A DNA stretch of 64,000 nucleotides. It comes from Mesorhizobium sp. dw_380 (lineage in GTDB: Bacteria; Pseudomonadota; Alphaproteobacteria; Rhizobiales; Rhizobiaceae). Shown here piece after piece: positions 46,301 to 56,123 of the stretch; positions within the stretch are counted from its first letter, which is position 1, and every line of letters begins with the position of its first letter. The translations under genes were made by a program, and so were the position numbers. The DNA is taken from contig NZ_JAFFIW010000002.1 in the NCBI RefSeq assembly GCF_018588885.1, forward strand, positions 124,001 through 188,000, in the 5' to 3' direction. The notes beneath the pieces are model-generated. The model worked only from the letters and a program-made list of their open reading frames with translations, made no database searches and was not told the DNA's origin.

Positions 46301-48786
46301 CGGCATCAGTGCCGGCCGGCGGCAGCACCGTCGACATTCCGGTCGGCGACGATTGGGGCGCCGGCGCCTATGTCACGGCAACCTTGTTCCGGCCGGGCGA
46401 TGTGCAGGAAACGCGCATGCCGGCTCGCGCCATCGGGGTGAAATGGCTGAAGGTCGACGCGGGCTCGAAGAAGCTCGCCGTCACCCTGACGCCGCCGGAC
46501 AAGACCATGCCGCGCCGGCAGCTGTCGATCCCGGTTTCCGTGGCCGGCGTGCAGCCGGGCAGCAACGCCTATGTCATGGTGGCCGCCGTCGATGTCGGCA
46601 TCCTCAACCTGACCAACTACAAGGCGCCGGACCCGGAGAACTGGTTCTTCGGCCAGCGCATGCTGGGCATGGAGATCCGCGACATCTATGGCCGCCTGAT
46701 CGATGGGTCGCTGGGCACCACCGGCAAGCTCAGGACCGGCGGTGACGGCGCCAACATGCAGGCGCAAGGCAGCCCGCCCACCGAAAAGCTGGTCGCCTTC
46801 TTCTCCGGCCCGGTCCAGCTCGACGCCGACGGCAAGGCACGGATCGACTTCGACATCCCGCAATTCAACGGCACCGTGCGCGTGATGGCTGTCGCTTGGA
46901 CCAAGGACGCGGTCGGCCATGCCCAGTCCGATGTGATCGTGCGCGACCCGGTGGTCATCACCGCCGGCCTGCCACGCTTCCTGGCACCTGGTGATGCCGC
47001 CGTCATGCGCCTCGATGTCGCCGACACTGACGGCCCGGCCGGCGACTATGCGCTGTCGATCGACACGACGGGCGACCTGTCGACCGGCGACAAACCCCTG
47101 CCCCAGAAGCTGACGCTCGCCCAGGGCAAACGCCAGACGCTGACCGTGCCGCTGATCGCAAGGACGGCGGGCAATGCGTCGCTCACCATCAAGCTTGCCC
47201 ACGCCGACGGCACCAAGGTCGAGCAGACGCTCTACGTGCCGGTGCGCCCGGCGCAGTTGCCGGTCACCACGCGCCTTGTGGTCGACCTCAAGGGCAATGG
47301 CGGCGCGTTGCGCGTCGACAAGGAACTGCTGGCGGCAAGCCTGCTTGACGGCGCCTCCGTCAGCGTCGGCGTATCGCAGGCGGCCGCCTTCGACGTCCCA
47401 TCGCTCTTGATGAAGCTCGACCGCTACCCCTATGGCTGCGCCGAGCAGACCACCAGCCGGGCGATGCCTCTTCTCTATGTCAATGACATGGCGTCCGGCA
47501 TCGGCATGGAAAGCGACCCCGAGCTTCATGGCCGTATCCAGGACGCCATCTACAAGGTCCTGAGCTACCAGTCCTCGTCCGGCAGCTTCGGCCTGTGGGG
47601 CCCGGGCTCCGGCGACCTGTGGCTCGACGCCTATGTCAGCGAATTCCTGACCAGGGCGCGGGAGCAGAAATACGACGTTCCGGCGCCTGCCATGAACCAG
47701 GCGCTGAGCAATTTGCAGAACTCGCTCGGCTACGACCAGAGCGTACAGGACCGCGGCACCGAGATCGCCTACGCGCTCTACGTGCTCGCCCGCAACAAGA
47801 AGGCCTCGATCGGCGACCTGCGCTACTACGCCGACACCCAGCTCGAAGCCTTTTCGAGCCCGATGGCCGTTGCCCAGTTGGCGGCGAGCCTGGCGCTCTA
47901 CGGCGACACCCAGCGCTCGGAGGCGACGTTCAAGACCGCGCTGCAGCTCGCCAAGTCTAGCACCGAGTACGACTATTACCGCTCCGACTACGGCTCGCCG
48001 CTGCGCGATGGCGCGGCGATGCTTGCGCTGGCGGCGGAATCGAAGCCGGTGTCGACCATCGTGCCCGAGCTGATCAAGCTGGTGACGAGGGAACGCGCCC
48101 AAGCCCGCTGGACCAGCACCCAGGACGATTCCTGGATGCTGCTGGCGGCCCGCGCGCTCAGGGAAGGCAATGATTCGATCACGCTGACCGTCAATGGCGC
48201 GCCACATTCCGGCGGCTATTCCAACCAGGTCAACGGCAGTGAACTGGCCGACAGTCCGCTCGAAATCGCCAACACCGGCAAGACCCCGCTGCAGGCCGTC
48301 GTCACCACCGTGGCGTCGCCGGTCCAGCCCCTGCCGGCCGACGGCGACGGCTTCACCATCAGCCGCACCTACTACAAGCTCGATGGCACCGAAGCCAATG
48401 TCACGGAGGCGACCCAGAACGAACGCTATGTCGTCGTGCTCAAGGTCACCGAGCAGAACAGCTGGCCGTCGCGCCTGCTGGTCACCGACCTTTTGCCGGC
48501 CGGCTTCGAGATCGACAATCCCGGCCTGGTTTCCAGCGCGCAATTGTCCAACTTCTCCTGGCTGGCCCAGACCGACGCCGCCCATCTCGAATTCCGCGAC
48601 GACCGTTTCGTCGCGGCATTCAACCCGGCCGACGGCGATCACGACCACAATCTGACACTCGCCTATGTCGTGCGCGCCGTAACGCCCGGCACCTATGCGC
48701 ACCCAGCGGCATCGGTGGAGGACATGTACCGGCCGCAATATTCGGCCCGCACCGCGACCGGCATGATGGAGATCAAGGCGCCGTAA
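43306..48786 (+). CDS. Bacterial alpha-2-macroglobulin with N-terminal PAN/apple-like segment
   Basis: 1826 residues, ATG 43306 with GGAGGG. Signal peptide LSILLLLFFAWGTAAQAAEA, no lipobox, so periplasmic. Residues ~45-80 contain four Cys in an apple/PAN-like pattern (DQCKTTCLGDPACRAFTYNT, then AKWCFLKSD). After this come TPR-like residues, MG1-type strands, the MG2 domain (VYAWTERGIYRAGEDVHVAA, ~residue 605), the alpha-2-macroglobulin domain, and the thioester site YGCAEQTTSRAMPLL with the reactive Cys at residue ~1378. It traps proteases that enter the periplasm. Upstream of pbpC, its usual genomic partner, with a repeat element between them. Confidence 0.94.
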   Translation: MAMRAARGLSILLLLFFAWGTAAQAAEARRIATTDNSDYFGFDLRSDQNVTLDQCKTTCLGDPACRAFTYNTKAKWCFLKSDYNQLKPFSGAVAGKIVNVDGDPDIGAPPELAFFPNWMADQAQQYRNKLLGPAYDRPTEGMAALTNAAAQAVLTGDHRSAMQKYEAAVSVMPDDGQLWLNLARETLAVQPATNTSEASTLPTNGTSAAFNAYKLLRTTKTRADALALLGAGLDKRDLYRPALQAYEASLALVPSPAVQADYADLKARKGFRVIDHSVDADTSAPRICAQFSEDLVKTGIDYAQFVTVDNAPPKGVEAKDKQICVEGLEHGQHYDVTFRAGLPAAIGEVTAAPVVLSIYVQDRAPSARFTGDSFVLPAGARRGIPVVTVNMNAAEMKLYRIGDRSLAQLLSGYQFLHQLDGYDISNISEQMGAPVWQGQLDIVNDLNKEVTTSFPVDEALPQRKPGVYVLTARAVNDKSDDYGSLATQWFVVSDIGLSTYTGQDGLNVFARSLGTAKPIAGAELTLVARNNEVLGTATSDAEGHAVFNPGLTRGDGGMVPAVLMAKQGDNDFVFLDMSKAGFDLSDRGVTGRAAPGALDVYAWTERGIYRAGEDVHVAALARDGAAKAVENLPLTFIFSRPDGVEDRRIVSDGASAGGHAVDLPLEPNAMRGTWSVSIHTDPKQPAVASQMFLVEDFVPDRIEFDMKADKQEIARGETANINIDGRFLYGAPAAGLALEGELTLSTSRDWDRFPNFAFGLADEQSAEPTVTPLTNLPVVGDDGKATFPVSVDQLPSTTKLVDGKVTVRMRETGGRAIERSLNIGIRPQGHMIGIRPDFADGEVPQGGTAKFSLIAVDPDGKREALKGAQWTLVKVERNYQWYRSNNSWNYEPVAFTKSIANGQVDLGADGDATVSVPVDWGQYRLEVETSDPEGPATSYEFDAGWYVASTTTETPDGLEIALDKDNYAAGEVAKLKISPHFAGELLINIGSDKLLKTITASVPAGGSTVDIPVGDDWGAGAYVTATLFRPGDVQETRMPARAIGVKWLKVDAGSKKLAVTLTPPDKTMPRRQLSIPVSVAGVQPGSNAYVMVAAVDVGILNLTNYKAPDPENWFFGQRMLGMEIRDIYGRLIDGSLGTTGKLRTGGDGANMQAQGSPPTEKLVAFFSGPVQLDADGKARIDFDIPQFNGTVRVMAVAWTKDAVGHAQSDVIVRDPVVITAGLPRFLAPGDAAVMRLDVADTDGPAGDYALSIDTTGDLSTGDKPLPQKLTLAQGKRQTLTVPLIARTAGNASLTIKLAHADGTKVEQTLYVPVRPAQLPVTTRLVVDLKGNGGALRVDKELLAASLLDGASVSVGVSQAAAFDVPSLLMKLDRYPYGCAEQTTSRAMPLLYVNDMASGIGMESDPELHGRIQDAIYKVLSYQSSSGSFGLWGPGSGDLWLDAYVSEFLTRAREQKYDVPAPAMNQALSNLQNSLGYDQSVQDRGTEIAYALYVLARNKKASIGDLRYYADTQLEAFSSPMAVAQLAASLALYGDTQRSEATFKTALQLAKSSTEYDYYRSDYGSPLRDGAAMLALAAESKPVSTIVPELIKLVTRERAQARWTSTQDDSWMLLAARALREGNDSITLTVNGAPHSGGYSNQVNGSELADSPLEIANTGKTPLQAVVTTVASPVQPLPADGDGFTISRTYYKLDGTEANVTEATQNERYVVVLKVTEQNSWPSRLLVTDLLPAGFEIDNPGLVSSAQLSNFSWLAQTDAAHLEFRDDRFVAAFNPADGDHDHNLTLAYVVRAVTPGTYAHPAASVEDMYRPQYSARTATGMMEIKAP

Positions 48787-48817
48787 GGTGCCTTGGCGGA
48801 TATGGACATGAGGCTTG

Positions 48818-48996
48818 CGCTGCCCCTCATCCGCCTGCCGGGCATTTCTCCCCGTATAGTGACGGGGAGAAAGAGGCCTGCACCAAAGCTTTCGCCAGCT
48901 TTGAACGTTACAGAAAAGGCGCCGATGCATGCCACAGCTCCCTTCTCCCCGTCACCATACGGGGAGAAGGGGCCGGCAGGCGGATGAGGGGCAGCG
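48818..48996. repeat. Composite palindromic element (complete copy)
   Basis: Left arm 48818-48875 (CGCTGCCCCTCATCCGCCTG ... GTGACGGGGAGAAAGAG) and right arm 48938-48996 (CTCCCTTCTCCCCGTCACCA ... GATGAGGGGCAGCG) are inverted copies; 62-bp centre with CTTTCGCCAGCTTTGAACGT and AGGCGCCGATGC. Each arm holds a CTCCCCG/CGGGGAG hairpin. It fills the gap between the alpha-2-macroglobulin and pbpC genes. This is the clearest copy and serves as reference for the others. Confidence 0.88.
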
Positions 48997-48998
48997 CC

Positions 48999-51089
48999 AT
49001 GCTCTCCAAGAAATTCCTTCGCCGCACAGCCATAGCCGCAGCTTCCTGCGCAGGCCTCTTCGCCCTTTCCGCAGCCACCCTCTGGCAGCTCGACCGAGCC
49101 TTCCCGCCACCACTTCCGGCGGAACTCACCGTCTCGACCGAAGTCCAGGACCGCGACGGCCAGCTTCTGCGCGCCTTCGCCACGCCCGACGGCTACTGGC
49201 GCCTCGAAACCCGGCTCGACCAGGTCGACAAGCAGTTCGTCGACATGCTGGTCACCTATGAGGACAAGCGCTTCTGGGACCATGAGGGCGTCGACGTGCT
49301 GGCGCTAGCGCGCGCCGCCGGCCAGTTCGCCACCAGCGGCCATATCGTCTCCGGCGGCTCGACCCTGTCGATGCAGCTTGCGCGCCTGATCGAGCCGCGC
49401 GAAAGCCGCAGCCTTGGCTCCAAGATCAAGCAGATGCTGCGCGCCATCCAGATCGAGCGGCGGCTGTCCAAGCGCGAGATCCTCGAGCGCTACCTGACGC
49501 TGGCGCCCTATGGCGGCAACCTCGAAGGCGTTCGCGCCGCCTCGCTCGCCTATTTCGGCAAGGAGCCGAAGCGGCTCACCGTCTCGGAAGCCGCCCTGCT
49601 CGTCGCTTTGCCCCAATTGCCGGAAAAGCGCCGGCCCGATCGCAACCTCGAAATCGCCCACGCCGCCCGCGACCGGGTGCTGACCCGCATGGTCTCGTCC
49701 GGCCTGATCGGCGAACGCGAGGCCGCGCGTGCAGCACTTGACGATGTGTCGGGCCTGCGCCGCACTTTGCCGGCGCTCGCCGCGCATGCCGCCTATGCGA
49801 TGCTGCCCAAGGCGGTGCCCGGACAGCCGCTCAAACTGACGATCCGCAAAAGCGTCCAGCAGGGGCTGGAACAGGTGGCGCGCGACGCCGCCACCAAGCT
49901 CGGGCCGCGTCTCTCCGTCGCCATGGTGCTGGCCGACTCCCGCACCGGCGACATTCTGGGTGAAGTCGGCTCAGCCAATTTCTTCGATGCAAGCCGCTCC
50001 GGCTGGATCGACATGACCAAAATCGTGCGCTCGCCCGGCTCGACGCTGAAGCCGTTCATCTATGGCCTTGCCTTCGAGCAGGGGCTGGTGGCGCAGGAAA
50101 CGCTGATCGAGGACAGCCCGGTCGATTTCGGCGGCTACCGGCCGAAGAATTTCGACATGGGCTACCAGGGCGATGTCAGCATCCGCCAGGCGCTGCAGCT
50201 GTCGCTCAACGTGCCGGCAATCCGCGTGCTCGACGCGGTCGGCCCGGCGCGGCTGACGGCGCGCTTCCGCCAGGCGGGCGTCAACCCGATCCTGCCGGTC
50301 AACGAAGCCCCTGGCCTGGCCATCGGCCTTGGTGGCGTTGGCATCACATTGCGCGACCTCGTCCAGCTCTACACGGGGCTCGCCAATGGCGGCAAGACGC
50401 ACACGCTGCATGACGGCACCGAGCCGGCCAACGCCGAGCGCACCACAGCCACCATCCTCAACGATCAGGCGAACTGGCAGATCATCGACATCCTCTCGGG
50501 GGTAAAACCGCCGGAAGGGGCCTTGCAGCGCGGCATCGCCTACAAGACCGGCACGTCCTATGGCTACCGCGATGCGTGGTCGGTCGGCTTCGACGGCCGC
50601 TATGTGCTGGGCGTCTGGGTAGGCCGCCCCGATGCCGGCGCGGTGCCGGGCCTTTCCGGCTACGTCTCGGCCGCCCCCATCCTGTTCGAGGGATTTGTCC
50701 GCTCGGGACTTGCCACCGTACCGCTGCCGGGCAAGCCGCCAGGCGCCTTCACCCCCAAGCGCGGGGATCTGCCGGTGACACTCGCCCGCCTCGGCGCCGG
50801 CGCCGACGGCCTGGTGCAGGCGACACCGACAGAGCCCGCGCCGACCATCATCTTCCCGCCGGACGGTGCGCGTGTCGATCTCGCCACCAACTCGGCCGAT
50901 GCCTCGCCGCTGGTGCTGAAGCTGCAAGGCGGCCGTGCGCCGTTCCGCTGGCTTGCCAACGGCAAGCCGCTCACCGGCATCGACCGCCGCCGCACCGCGA
51001 CCTGGCAGCCCGACGGCGCCGGTTATTCGACGCTGACCGTGATCGACGCGGCTGGCCGCGCGGCGAGTGTGAAGGTGTTCGTTGAATAG
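48999..51089 (+). CDS. pbpC: Penicillin-binding protein 1C
   Basis: 696 residues. ATG 48999 is used since the ATG at 48984 lies in the repeat arm. Membrane anchor near [20 protein letters not shown]. Transglycosylase domain: [20 protein letters not shown] (catalytic Glu), [32 protein letters not shown]. Transpeptidase domain: [15 protein letters not shown] (SxxK), [13 protein letters not shown] (SxN), [13 protein letters not shown] (KTG). C-terminal BiPBP_C domain (~600-696, [20 protein letters not shown]). Polymerises and possibly cross-links peptidoglycan; paired with alpha-2-macroglobulin in repair of a breached wall (established association). Confidence 0.95.
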   Translation: MLSKKFLRRTAIAAASCAGLFALSAATLWQLDRAFPPPLPAELTVSTEVQDRDGQLLRAFATPDGYWRLETRLDQVDKQFVDMLVTYEDKRFWDHEGVDVLALARAAGQFATSGHIVSGGSTLSMQLARLIEPRESRSLGSKIKQMLRAIQIERRLSKREILERYLTLAPYGGNLEGVRAASLAYFGKEPKRLTVSEAALLVALPQLPEKRRPDRNLEIAHAARDRVLTRMVSSGLIGEREAARAALDDVSGLRRTLPALAAHAAYAMLPKAVPGQPLKLTIRKSVQQGLEQVARDAATKLGPRLSVAMVLADSRTGDILGEVGSANFFDASRSGWIDMTKIVRSPGSTLKPFIYGLAFEQGLVAQETLIEDSPVDFGGYRPKNFDMGYQGDVSIRQALQLSLNVPAIRVLDAVGPARLTARFRQAGVNPILPVNEAPGLAIGLGGVGITLRDLVQLYTGLANGGKTHTLHDGTEPANAERTTATILNDQANWQIIDILSGVKPPEGALQRGIAYKTGTSYGYRDAWSVGFDGRYVLGVWVGRPDAGAVPGLSGYVSAAPILFEGFVRSGLATVPLPGKPPGAFTPKRGDLPVTLARLGAGADGLVQATPTEPAPTIIFPPDGARVDLATNSADASPLVLKLQGGRAPFRWLANGKPLTGIDRRRTATWQPDGAGYSTLTVIDAAGRAASVKVFVE

Positions 51090-51168
51090 ACCGATGCAAG
51101 CGATTCATGGAATTGGCTTTCCGGCGCCCGGCCGCTAGCGAGGTAGTTCTCTTTATGTCTGTTCCAAG

Positions 51169-51326
51169 GCGCCCCCCTCTGCCCTGCCGGGCATCTCCCC
51201 CTCAAGGGGGGAGATTGGATGTGGTCACCGCTTTCGCCAAACGCCAACGTTGGAGAATAGGCAGAGCGGCGGAACTGCCGATCTCCCCCCTTGAGGGGGA
51301 GATGCCCGGCAGGGCAGAGGGGGGCG
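51169..51326. repeat. Composite palindromic element
   Basis: Arms 51169-51215 (GCGCCCCCCTCTGCCCTGCC ... CAAGGGGGGAGAT) and 51280-51326 (GATCTCCCCCCTTGAGGGGG ... GGCAGGGCAGAGGGGGGCG) are inverted; 64-bp centre contains CGCTTTCGCCAAACGCCAAC and AGAATAGGC. It lies between pbpC and the dipeptidase gene, and its last bases form the probable ribosome-binding site of the latter. Confidence 0.86.
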
Positions 51327-52051
51327 TGCCGAACCAAACGTCGAGCAAGATTGCCGCTATCCTCATCGCGTTGTCGGCAGCCACCCTCCCCGCTTTTGCC
51401 GATCCCCTCCCCGCCGGCTTCGTTCGCCTCGCCGATATCGATCCCTCGATCCGCCAGGACATCCGCTACGCCGGCTCCAACAATTTCCTGCACCGCAAGG
51501 TGAGCGGCTATGAGGCGCCGATCTGCATTCTCACCGAACAGGCCGCGAAGGCGCTTTCGGGCGTCCAGAAGGCGATCGCCGCGAAAGGCCTGACGCTGGT
51601 CGTGTTCGACTGCTACCGCCCTACCCGTTCCGTTGCCGACATGGGCAAATGGACGACCGGGGGCGGACCACCCGACCCGCAATGGCATCCGAAGGTCAAG
51701 CGCGGCGACCTCATCGCCAGGGGCTATGTCGCCAGCCTGTCGGCGCATTCGCGCGGCTCGACTGTCGATGTCGCCATTCTCCGAACCGATCGTCCGTCCA
51801 GCACAAAACCGGCCTGCGGCGCCATCGATGCCGACACGCTCGATTTCGGCGCCGGCTTCGACTGTTTCGACCCGATGAGCGAGACCGCGCACCGCCCGCT
51901 CGGCCGCGAAGCGGCGGCAAACCGCAAGCTGCTCCTCGATGCCATGCGCGCCGGCGGCTTCAAGAACCATGCCTGCGAATGGTGGCATTTTACCCTCGTG
52001 CACGAGCCGTACCCGACCCGGCGCTTCGATTTCCCGGTGGCAGCCGGGTAA
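51326..52051 (+). CDS. VanX/DdpX-type D-Ala-D-Ala dipeptidase
   Basis: 241 residues from a GTG at 51326, right behind GAGGGGGGC that comes from the repeat arm; ATG 51302, inside the arm, is the other in-frame option and the frame is open back to 51107. Signal peptide [20 protein letters not shown]. Peptidase M15D features: [31 protein letters not shown] (His and Asp zinc ligands), EWWHFTLV (catalytic Glu and His ligand). It would cleave D-Ala-D-Ala dipeptide or trim wall peptides in the periplasm. Follows pbpC, so probably peptidoglycan recycling rather than vancomycin resistance. Confidence 0.9.
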   Translation: MPNQTSSKIAAILIALSAATLPAFADPLPAGFVRLADIDPSIRQDIRYAGSNNFLHRKVSGYEAPICILTEQAAKALSGVQKAIAAKGLTLVVFDCYRPTRSVADMGKWTTGGGPPDPQWHPKVKRGDLIARGYVASLSAHSRGSTVDVAILRTDRPSSTKPACGAIDADTLDFGAGFDCFDPMSETAHRPLGREAAANRKLLLDAMRAGGFKNHACEWWHFTLVHEPYPTRRFDFPVAAG

Positions 52052-52149
52052 CGCGCCGTACCGACCCAAAGCCGTCTTGCCTCGGCACCGCGTATCTCTA
52101 CATAGGCAGGGGTGGCGATCACCGGGTTAGGCGGGCTGGCGTCTGCGAG

Positions 52150-52191
52150 GAAAATATTTCTTCGCGGCAGGAAATCTCGTCCGATATTTTC
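52150..52191. promoter_or_regulatory. AT-rich inverted repeat upstream of sulfate operon
   Basis: GAAAATAT (52150-52157) and ATATTTTC (52184-52191) form an 8-bp dyad with a 26-bp spacer; ATATTTCTTC also repeats directly as ATATTTTCTTC. In the 225-bp gap before the binding-protein gene, 86 bp from its ATG. Possible regulator site; no protein can be assigned. Confidence 0.35.
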
Positions 52192-52276
52192 TTCAGGAGG
52201 GCAAAAAAGGCAAACATTCAATGCATCTAATTTCTACCAACTCGCTAGATTTGGCGCGGGTTCAACGGAGGCAGAA

Positions 52277-53305
52277 ATGACCAAACCTCATTTCAAGAAA
52301 CTGCTCGGCGCACTGGTCGCCACATCTGTCCAGTTCGGCACGCTCGGTTTCGCGTTCGCCGACACCACCATCCTCAACGTGTCCTACGATCCGACACGCG
52401 AGCTCTACAAGGCCTATGACGAGGCCTTTGCCGCGCACTGGAAGGCCGAGACCGGCGAGACGGTCACCGTCCAGCAGTCGCATGGCGGATCGGGCGCCCA
52501 GGCTCGGGCCGTGATCGACGGGCTCGATGCCGATGTGGTGACGCTTGCGCTTGAAGGCGACATCAATGCCATCGTCTCCAAATCGAAGAAGATCAATCCC
52601 GACTGGCGCACCAAATTCGAAAACAATTCAGCGCCTTACACCTCGACCATCATCTTCCTGGTCCGCAAGGGCAATCCCAAGGGCATCCACGATTGGAACG
52701 ACCTGGTCAAGGACGGCGTCCAGGTGATCACACCCAACCCCAAGACATCCGGCGGCGCGCGCTGGAACTATCTGGCCGCCTGGGCCTACGCCAACGCCAA
52801 CGATGGCGGTGACGAGGCAAAGACCAAGGAATTCGTCGGCAAGCTCTATGCCAACGCTCCCGTGCTCGACACCGGCGCGCGCGGCTCGACCGTGACTTTC
52901 GCGCAAAAGGGTCTCGGCGATGTGCTGATTGCGTGGGAAAACGAAGCCTATCTGGCGCTCGACGAATTCGGCGCCGACAATTTCGACATCGTCTATCCGC
53001 CGACTTCGATCCTGGCCGAGCCGCCGGTGGCGGTGGTCGACGCCAATGTCGACGCCAAGGGCACGCGCAAGGTCGCCGAGGCCTATCTGAGCTGGCTCTA
53101 CTCCAAGGAAGCGCAGACGATCATCGCCAAGAACCATTATCGGCCGGCCAAGCCCGACCTAGTGCCGGCCGAAGACCTCGCCAAGCTGCCGCCGATCAAG
53201 CTTGTGACCATCGACGATCCGCTTTTCGGCGGATGGAAGAAGGCACAGCCTTATCATTTCGGCGATGGTGGTATATTCGACCAGATCTATAAGCCGGCCC
53301 AGTGA
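52277..53305 (+). CDS. Sulfate/thiosulfate ABC transporter substrate-binding protein
   Basis: 342 residues, ATG 52277 with CGGAGG. Signal peptide ending GFAFADTT. Sbp/CysP family blocks: [108 protein letters not shown]. First gene of a four-gene importer operon with cysT, cysW and cysA. Confidence 0.94.
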   Translation: MTKPHFKKLLGALVATSVQFGTLGFAFADTTILNVSYDPTRELYKAYDEAFAAHWKAETGETVTVQQSHGGSGAQARAVIDGLDADVVTLALEGDINAIVSKSKKINPDWRTKFENNSAPYTSTIIFLVRKGNPKGIHDWNDLVKDGVQVITPNPKTSGGARWNYLAAWAYANANDGGDEAKTKEFVGKLYANAPVLDTGARGSTVTFAQKGLGDVLIAWENEAYLALDEFGADNFDIVYPPTSILAEPPVAVVDANVDAKGTRKVAEAYLSWLYSKEAQTIIAKNHYRPAKPDLVPAEDLAKLPPIKLVTIDDPLFGGWKKAQPYHFGDGGIFDQIYKPAQ

Positions 53306-53326
53306 GCCAAATCTAGATCGGACGAT

Positions 53327-54178
53327 ATGACCACAGCACCCGCGCAGGCGGGGTGGCGGTTCAGACAGCCGAGCGTCATTCCGGGTTTCGGATTGACGCT
53401 CGGCTTCTCGCTTGCCTACCTCACCCTCATCATCCTCATTCCGTTGTCCGGGCTGATCTGGCGCTCGGCCGCCCTCGGCTGGACCGAATTCTGGGCGATC
53501 GCCACCGACCGCCGCACCGTCAACACACTGGAAATCAGCTTCGGCACCGCCTTCGTCGCGGCGGCCGTCAACGTCGTCTTCGGCACGCTGGTCGCCTGGG
53601 TGCTGGTGCGCTACCGCTTTCCGGGCCGCCGCATCGTCGACGCCATGGTCGACCTGCCGTTCGCGCTGCCGACCGCGGTGGCCGGCATCGCGCTCACCAC
53701 GCTCTATGCGCCGAATGGCTGGATCGGCAAATTGCTGATGCCTCTCGGCATCAAGGTCGCCTACACGCCGCTCGGCATCATCATTGCCCTGGTTTTCATC
53801 GGCCTGCCCTTCGTCGTGCGAACCGTGCAGCCGATCATGGAAGAGATCGACAAGGAAGTGGAGGAAGCCGCCGCCACGCTTGGCGCCAGCCGCTTCCAGA
53901 TCGTCACCCGCGTTCTGTTCCCGGGCCTGGCGCCGGCTATCGTCACCGGCTTCGCGCTGGCCTTCGCCCGCGGCGTCGGTGAATACGGATCGGTCATCTT
54001 CATCGCCGGCAATTTGCCCTATAAATCCGAGATCGCGCCGCTGCTGATCGTCATCCGGCTCGAGGAATACAACTATCCGGCGGCAACCGCGATCGCGGCC
54101 ATCATGCTCGCGCTGTCCTTCGTCATGCTGCTGGTCGTCAATCTGGTGCAGACATGGAGCCGCAAGCGCTATGGCTGA
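53327..54178 (+). CDS. cysT: Sulfate ABC transporter permease CysT
   Basis: 283 residues, six membrane segments, sulfate-permease EAA loop around [20 protein letters not shown] and family block [21 protein letters not shown] 53327, 21 bp after the binding-protein gene; overlaps cysW by 8 bp. Confidence 0.95.
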   Translation: MTTAPAQAGWRFRQPSVIPGFGLTLGFSLAYLTLIILIPLSGLIWRSAALGWTEFWAIATDRRTVNTLEISFGTAFVAAAVNVVFGTLVAWVLVRYRFPGRRIVDAMVDLPFALPTAVAGIALTTLYAPNGWIGKLLMPLGIKVAYTPLGIIIALVFIGLPFVVRTVQPIMEEIDKEVEEAAATLGASRFQIVTRVLFPGLAPAIVTGFALAFARGVGEYGSVIFIAGNLPYKSEIAPLLIVIRLEEYNYPAATAIAAIMLALSFVMLLVVNLVQTWSRKRYG

Positions 54179-55055
54179 TCCCGAAATCAAATCCTACGAG
54201 CCGCATCACGAGAGCCAATCGGCGGCGGTGACCGAAAGCCGCCCGGCGCGGGCCGTGCTGATGGTCATCGTCTTCGCCTTCCTCGGCATCTTCCTGCTCT
54301 TGCCGCTGATCATCGTCTTCAAGGAAGCCTTCGCCAAGGGCATCGGTGCCTACACCGAAGCGCTCGGCAGTCCGGACACGCGCTCGGCGATCCGGCTGAC
54401 GTTGCTCGTCGCAGCGATCTCCGTGCCGCTCAACCTCGTCTTCGGCATTTCCGCCGCCTGGGCGATCGCCAAGTTCGAATTCAAGGGCAAGGCCTTCCTG
54501 ACCACGCTGATCGACCTGCCCTTCTCCGTCTCGCCGGTCATATCGGGCCTTGTCTATGTGCTTCTGTTCGGCGCCCAGGGCCTGCTCGGCGCCTGGCTGA
54601 AGGCGCACGGCATCGTCATCCTGTTCGCCGTCCCGGGCATCGTGCTGGCCACCGTCTTCGTCACCTTCCCTTTCGTCGCCCGCGAGCTGATTCCGCTGAT
54701 GCAGGAACAGGGCAATGGCGACGAGGAAGCGGCACTCTCGCTCGGCGCCAATGGCTGGCAGACCTTCTGGCATGTGACGCTGCCCAACATCAAATGGGGG
54801 CTGCTCTACGGCGTGCTCCTGTGCAACGCGCGCGCCATGGGCGAATTCGGCGCGGTGTCGGTGGTGTCGGGCCATATACGCGGCCTGACCAATACCATGC
54901 CGCTGCATGTCGAAATCCTCTACAACGAGTACAATGCGGTGGGCGCCTTTGCCGTCGCCTCGTTGCTTGCCGGGCTGGCGCTCGTGACGCTGGTCTTGAA
55001 AACATTGCTTGAGATGCGCTACGGCGCCGAACTCGCCGCGACGCGCGGACATTAG
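54171..55055 (+). CDS. cysW: Sulfate ABC transporter permease CysW
   Basis: 294 residues, slightly longer than usual owing to a ~30-residue cytoplasmic N-terminus. Family blocks: [60 protein letters not shown] (EAA loop), [40 protein letters not shown]. Pairs with CysT. Confidence 0.95.
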   Translation: MADPEIKSYEPHHESQSAAVTESRPARAVLMVIVFAFLGIFLLLPLIIVFKEAFAKGIGAYTEALGSPDTRSAIRLTLLVAAISVPLNLVFGISAAWAIAKFEFKGKAFLTTLIDLPFSVSPVISGLVYVLLFGAQGLLGAWLKAHGIVILFAVPGIVLATVFVTFPFVARELIPLMQEQGNGDEEAALSLGANGWQTFWHVTLPNIKWGLLYGVLLCNARAMGEFGAVSVVSGHIRGLTNTMPLHVEILYNEYNAVGAFAVASLLAGLALVTLVLKTLLEMRYGAELAATRGH

Positions 55056-55067
55056 AAGGTTCTGTTG

Positions 55068-56108
55068 ATGGAAGTTCGCGTTGCCAACGTGCGCAAGGAG
55101 TTCGAGCGGTTTCCGGCGCTCCATGACGTGTCGCTCGACATCAAGTCGGGCGAGCTGATCGCTTTGCTGGGGCCGTCCGGCTCCGGCAAGACGACATTGC
55201 TCAGGCTGATCGCCGGGCTCGAGCGGCCGACGCGCGGCAAGATCTTCTTCGGTGACGAGGACGCCTCGCAGAAATCGATCCAGGAGCGCAATGTCGGCTT
55301 CGTCTTCCAGCACTATGCGCTGTTCCGGCACATGACGGTGGCCGACAATATCGGCTTCGGTCTGAAGGTCCGGCACGGCCCGTCGCGGCCGCCGGCACAG
55401 GAAATCCGCCGCCGCGCTTCCGAGCTTCTCGATCTCGTCCAGCTTTCCGGGCTGGAAAAACGCTATCCGGCCCAGCTCTCCGGCGGCCAGCGCCAGCGTG
55501 TCGCGCTGGCGCGCGCCATGGCGATCGAACCCAGGGTGCTCTTGCTCGACGAACCGTTCGGCGCCCTCGATGCGCAGGTGCGCCGCGAATTGCGCCGCTG
55601 GCTGCGCGAAATCCATGACGCCACCGGCCACACCACCGTCTTCGTCACCCACGACCAGGAAGAGGCGCTGGAACTTGCCGACCGCGTCGTGGTGATGAGT
55701 CAGGGCCGCATCGAACAGGTCGGCACCGCCGACGACATATACGACACGCCGAATTCTCCCTTCGTCTACGGCTTCATCGGTGAATCGAGCTCCCTTCCCG
55801 TCAAGGTCGAGAATGGCGAAATCTGGCTCGCCGACCGCCCGATCGGGCTTCAGGCGCCGCACGCACCCGAGGGCGATGCGATGCTCTACTTCCGGCCTCA
55901 CGACGTCGAACTGCTCGACGGCTGCAGCGGCTGCATCGCCGGCACCGTGGCAGCCAGCCGCCGCGTCGCCGGCACGCGCCGCGTGGAACTCGAGATCGGC
56001 GGCGAGCGCCAGCGGGTCGAGATCGAGCTGCCGGTCGACCATCCGGCGGCACAGAAAAGCCGGGTAGCCTTCCGGCCGGGGCGTTGGAAGCTGTTTCCGG
56101 CCGCCTGA
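55068..56108 (+). CDS. cysA: Sulfate/thiosulfate ABC transporter ATP-binding protein CysA
   Basis: 346 residues from ATG 55068 (a TTG one codon earlier is ignored). Walker A GPSGSGKTT, Q-loop NVGFVFQHYALFRHMTV, signature LSGGQRQRVALARAMAI, Walker B LLLDEPFGALDAQ, H-loop FVTHDQEEALELADRVVVMS, plus a C-terminal TOBE-like domain (~240-346, AMLYFRPHDVELLDG). Completes the sulfate importer operon. Convergent with vapC. Confidence 0.95.
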   Translation: MEVRVANVRKEFERFPALHDVSLDIKSGELIALLGPSGSGKTTLLRLIAGLERPTRGKIFFGDEDASQKSIQERNVGFVFQHYALFRHMTVADNIGFGLKVRHGPSRPPAQEIRRRASELLDLVQLSGLEKRYPAQLSGGQRQRVALARAMAIEPRVLLLDEPFGALDAQVRRELRRWLREIHDATGHTTVFVTHDQEEALELADRVVVMSQGRIEQVGTADDIYDTPNSPFVYGFIGESSSLPVKVENGEIWLADRPIGLQAPHAPEGDAMLYFRPHDVELLDGCSGCIAGTVAASRRVAGTRRVELEIGGERQRVEIELPVDHPAAQKSRVAFRPGRWKLFPAA

Positions 56109-56123
56109 TCCTCGGGTCGGGCT

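Noticed and set aside
46306..48930. 874-codon open frame on the minus strand
   Set aside because: Same reason: mirror of the alpha-2-macroglobulin coding sequence, no recognisable domain.
51107..51325. N-terminal extension of the VanX-like protein
   Set aside because: These codons run through both repeat arms and precede a signal peptide; the GTG at 51326 (or ATG 51302) is far more sensible.
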